From CAYFMH01 sp964344165 (GTDB lineage Bacteria; Patescibacteriota; Gracilibacteria; UBA4473), in the NCBI GenBank assembly GCA_964344165.1, contig CAYFMH010000018.1, positions 1 to 24,511 of the forward strand: a DNA stretch of 24,511 nt, read 5' to 3'. Within the stretch, counting starts at the first letter, position 1. Each line of letters opens with the position of its first letter. A model generated the notes under the pieces. The model worked only from the letters and a program-made list of their open reading frames with translations. It was not told the origin of the DNA and searched no databases. Shown here one piece after another: positions 23,401 to 24,511 of the stretch. The translations under genes and the position numbers were made by a program.

Positions 23401-24477
23401 GCGAGGACAACGGAAGAAGTCAAAAAGAGACTCAAAGATAAAAATCTTTTCAGAAGAAGCGGAGCGAGGGAAAAAATCCACGAATACATCGAAGGAATCA
23501 CAAACGAGTCGATCAAAGAAAAGTATATTGAACTTGTCAAAGGCGATATTAGTCGAGGCTACCGCTACCCCGAAGAAGTCCTCAATTTTGACAAAGGCTT
23601 CAAGACCGCCGTCAATAACCGCGAAAGGTACGAAAAAGGATTAAGGACTTCTTTTAGTGCCGACGACGAGAGGATTATTTTCGAAGACAAGGACATTATC
23701 GGGGCCGGAATGAAGCGACAAGACGGAAAAGAGCTCACTTTCGAACAAAAAACCGAGATCAAGGAAAGCGTCGTCGATTTTGCGAACGCTCTCGGCCTGG
23801 ATATGAAGAAACTCGCGAAAGATGATCGTTGGGTATATGTTCACTTGAACAACAAAAACCCGTTTCTTATGAAAGCCACCGCCGGACTTTACCGGAGAGC
23901 GAAAAATAGCGTAAGTATTTCCGTCGGAGGGAGAGAAGTTTTTGAAAAAATGGTAGATGGAAAGAAAGTCAAAGAATACATAAATCCGACAATGGCCCAC
24001 GAACTCGGCCATGCGCTCGACTTCAAGGCCGGAAATAAGCTCTTCGAGGATAATCTTATTCGAAACAGAAGGTACGATTACAATCCCACCGACGAATTCG
24101 CTCCGAGAGGCGTGGGATATTACCGAAGGGCAACAGAAATTGTTGCAAGAATGATCGAGCAATATGTGAGCGTATCAAAAGGAAGCAAAGCTTTTTATGA
24201 TCGTCAAGGCTATTGGAAGAAAGAAATTTTTGAAAATGAAATCAAGCCCGCCGTAGAAGAAGCGATCAAAAAACACTATTCAGAATTTCAAACGACAAAA
24301 AAAGTTAAGCTCGAGAAAAGATACATCTCCATAGAAGATTTTAACAAAAAAGTAGAGGATCTTACTTTGAATACAAGCTCGAGAGATATGGTATTCAGAA
24401 AAGCAAGCGATGAATTCGCTAGTATGAGCAAAGAGGATCAAGCCTCTTTTATGAAAGATATACTAAACCGCCTTTGA
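20416..24477 (+). CDS. Giant polyvalent-type phage protein with GNAT-like and HELGH zincin domains
   Basis: A 1353-aa protein. The N-terminus is basic and helical. Gly/Ala-rich segments occur at about 135-175 and 280-330. Residues about 395-500 look like a GNAT acetyltransferase: ISVSKIVVPKGKRNKGIGTAIMREIAELA has the acetyl-CoA loop pattern (429-440) and LEEFYKRLGFVENKG the usual GNAT end. Long charged coiled-coil regions span about 550-900. The C-terminus has a zincin motif, MAHELGHALDFK (H1195, E1196, H1199), with a probable third ligand E1241 in RRATEIVARMIEQY. Several enzymatic domains in one phage polypeptide fit the polyvalent proteins described by Aravind and colleagues, thought to be injected with the DNA to counter host defences. 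It is complete in the window, with its stop at 24475-24477. Confidence 0.8.
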   Translation: MFTDFFTSEKDEPNFGIRPVQKNYQKREPLPRIQEPKEEGFFSNLGSRIKRWNTNRKLRIQKKEALKDELRIKHPDWSESLLDFSARTTIRNNKLREKYPKLKKFDEHFLNAQKAANEYVKKESDKFKKSVEEEGALGGAKQVYGLGKEAVKGVGRGIFSITTGAGEGLTKLAKKASPDGSKAERIFQRIDDDYDTLQDMVLKPEEYTKGLGHFDPETKKFVSTPVKNILSPDEKVAFGNISTFVGEVLIPYTKAESATVKFLAPLVNRYPKLTRMFAAGSSGSGVSLLRALGENSSSKEAQTDILLDWGLSFLSAGGGRIIKEEVKRLKPEIKEAIVDIFEEASELGQKEGKQFIEEVKKIDFKKLADEEILSRLRKALENPKHPGAFSPSGDVTLEHIVKKAKDKGIFIEAVQKGDEISVSKIVVPKGKRNKGIGTAIMREIAELADFRKSKIVLTPTKEFGASSKKRLEEFYKRLGFVENKGKNKDFSTRETFIRLPKTGETGIKTSPLETPSKLDIAADYKKDGSIQRNIFGEDIEVKQAEAQKKLSQREALQKTENKKSGKIFEQTYNPQGSLFEGGSTNKNVKESLNDIQDQLRDLKTRRGAVQDKIDTEILFGDKNAANDLKTELKSIDERIKKIEPETSIKTSINPNRVDPNNGREFAKLNNLTEAEAATKLRDILGDPEMVKKIEEVEESFDDIIKMANEYYKGDVRRMIDELHDYQTKFAKEQLEEVKKIDKEAHPEFTEQIESLADFIEQKKLFLAKALGINKVRPTKAEIEDFFQTKDWDSLMNLARERQNKSKLAKDFYEKFKHLDEVDKRFFDVEESAKTAQALDGNEVWELITQELTSGRAHKRVADARRARGLETRRLKGQIKQEPPKAKKEDPKEQFETLPKEVNLEEESKLVGAKRIAPDRVIHQQLTPEDAMKKMKAEERELFSEMLQILDKHPYGIRASKGVFKQFDSISEKLTKGTATDAETKWHKKVGDRIEYARTTEEVKKRLKDKNLFRRSGAREKIHEYIEGITNESIKEKYIELVKGDISRGYRYPEEVLNFDKGFKTAVNNRERYEKGLRTSFSADDERIIFEDKDIIGAGMKRQDGKELTFEQKTEIKESVVDFANALGLDMKKLAKDDRWVYVHLNNKNPFLMKATAGLYRRAKNSVSISVGGREVFEKMVDGKKVKEYINPTMAHELGHALDFKAGNKLFEDNLIRNRRYDYNPTDEFAPRGVGYYRRATEIVARMIEQYVSVSKGSKAFYDRQGYWKKEIFENEIKPAVEEAIKKHYSEFQTTKKVKLEKRYISIEDFNKKVEDLTLNTSSRDMVFRKASDEFASMSKEDQASFMKDILNRL

Positions 24478-24511
24478 AATTCAGAATAATTGATATAAAA
24501 TTTGGTTAGTA
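24478..24511. other. Right edge of window
   Basis: AT-rich sequence after the polyvalent gene. No feature, tRNA remnant or attachment site is visible, so the element is cut by the window edge. Confidence 0.6.

Noticed and set aside
20484..24162. Many minus-strand frames within the polyvalent gene
   Set aside because: They are shadows of the 1353-aa frame with Ser/Phe/Leu-rich composition and no motifs.

Overview
The window looks like a chromosomal segment of a low-GC, small-genome bacterium, most plausibly a Patescibacteria/CPR lineage (Peregrinibacteria- or Gracilibacteria-like), carrying the left part of an integrated phage-like element. The lineage is an inference from gene content: a secreted Cys-rich repeat protein, a solo GIY-YIG protein, an MtaB-type methylthiotransferase and weak or absent Shine-Dalgarno sequences. 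TGA behaves as a stop codon (for example the ATGA overlap at 6787-6790), so the UGA=Gly code of some Gracilibacteria/SR1 is not used here.

Host part, 1-5133. A secreted multidomain protein (minus strand) is divergent from a small membrane protein that has its own promoter. Then come tRNA-Ala(TGC), an aberrant tRNA-Lys-derived gene, tRNA-Lys(TTT), a GIY-YIG protein, an MtaB-like enzyme, a small membrane protein and tRNA-Ala(GGC). Three of the four tRNA loci are preceded by the same roughly 115-120 nt structured leader: a 13-bp hairpin with compensatory changes at several positions, a purine linker, and a second two-part stem ending 5-8 nt before the tRNA. I do not recognise this RNA, and it is the strongest novel signal in the window.

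Integrated element, 5134 to beyond 24511. A large serine recombinase lies against tRNA-Ala(GGC), and its reading frame runs into the antisense of that tRNA. Upstream of it are an XRE-like regulator and a Zn-binding small protein. A repressor-like gene diverges from a rightward early operon: RHH-like protein, small membrane proteins, a YqaJ-neighbour protein, a YqaJ exonuclease, a NinB-like protein, a winged-HTH protein, a replication protein with an internal acidic repeat linker, and three small ORFs.

A minus-strand cargo block (12923-17799) follows under its own good promoter: a coiled-coil protein, an 845-aa protein with a nucleotidyltransferase-like core, two tandem paralogous small proteins and an ankyrin protein. 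After it come a reversed lysis cassette (amidase, holin, second holin-like protein), a papain-like cysteine peptidase and a 1353-aa polyvalent-type protein with a GNAT-like segment and a C-terminal HELGH zincin.

No terminase, portal, capsid or tail gene is visible and the right attachment site is not in the window, so the element continues to the right. Whether it is a complete prophage or a satellite cannot be decided here.
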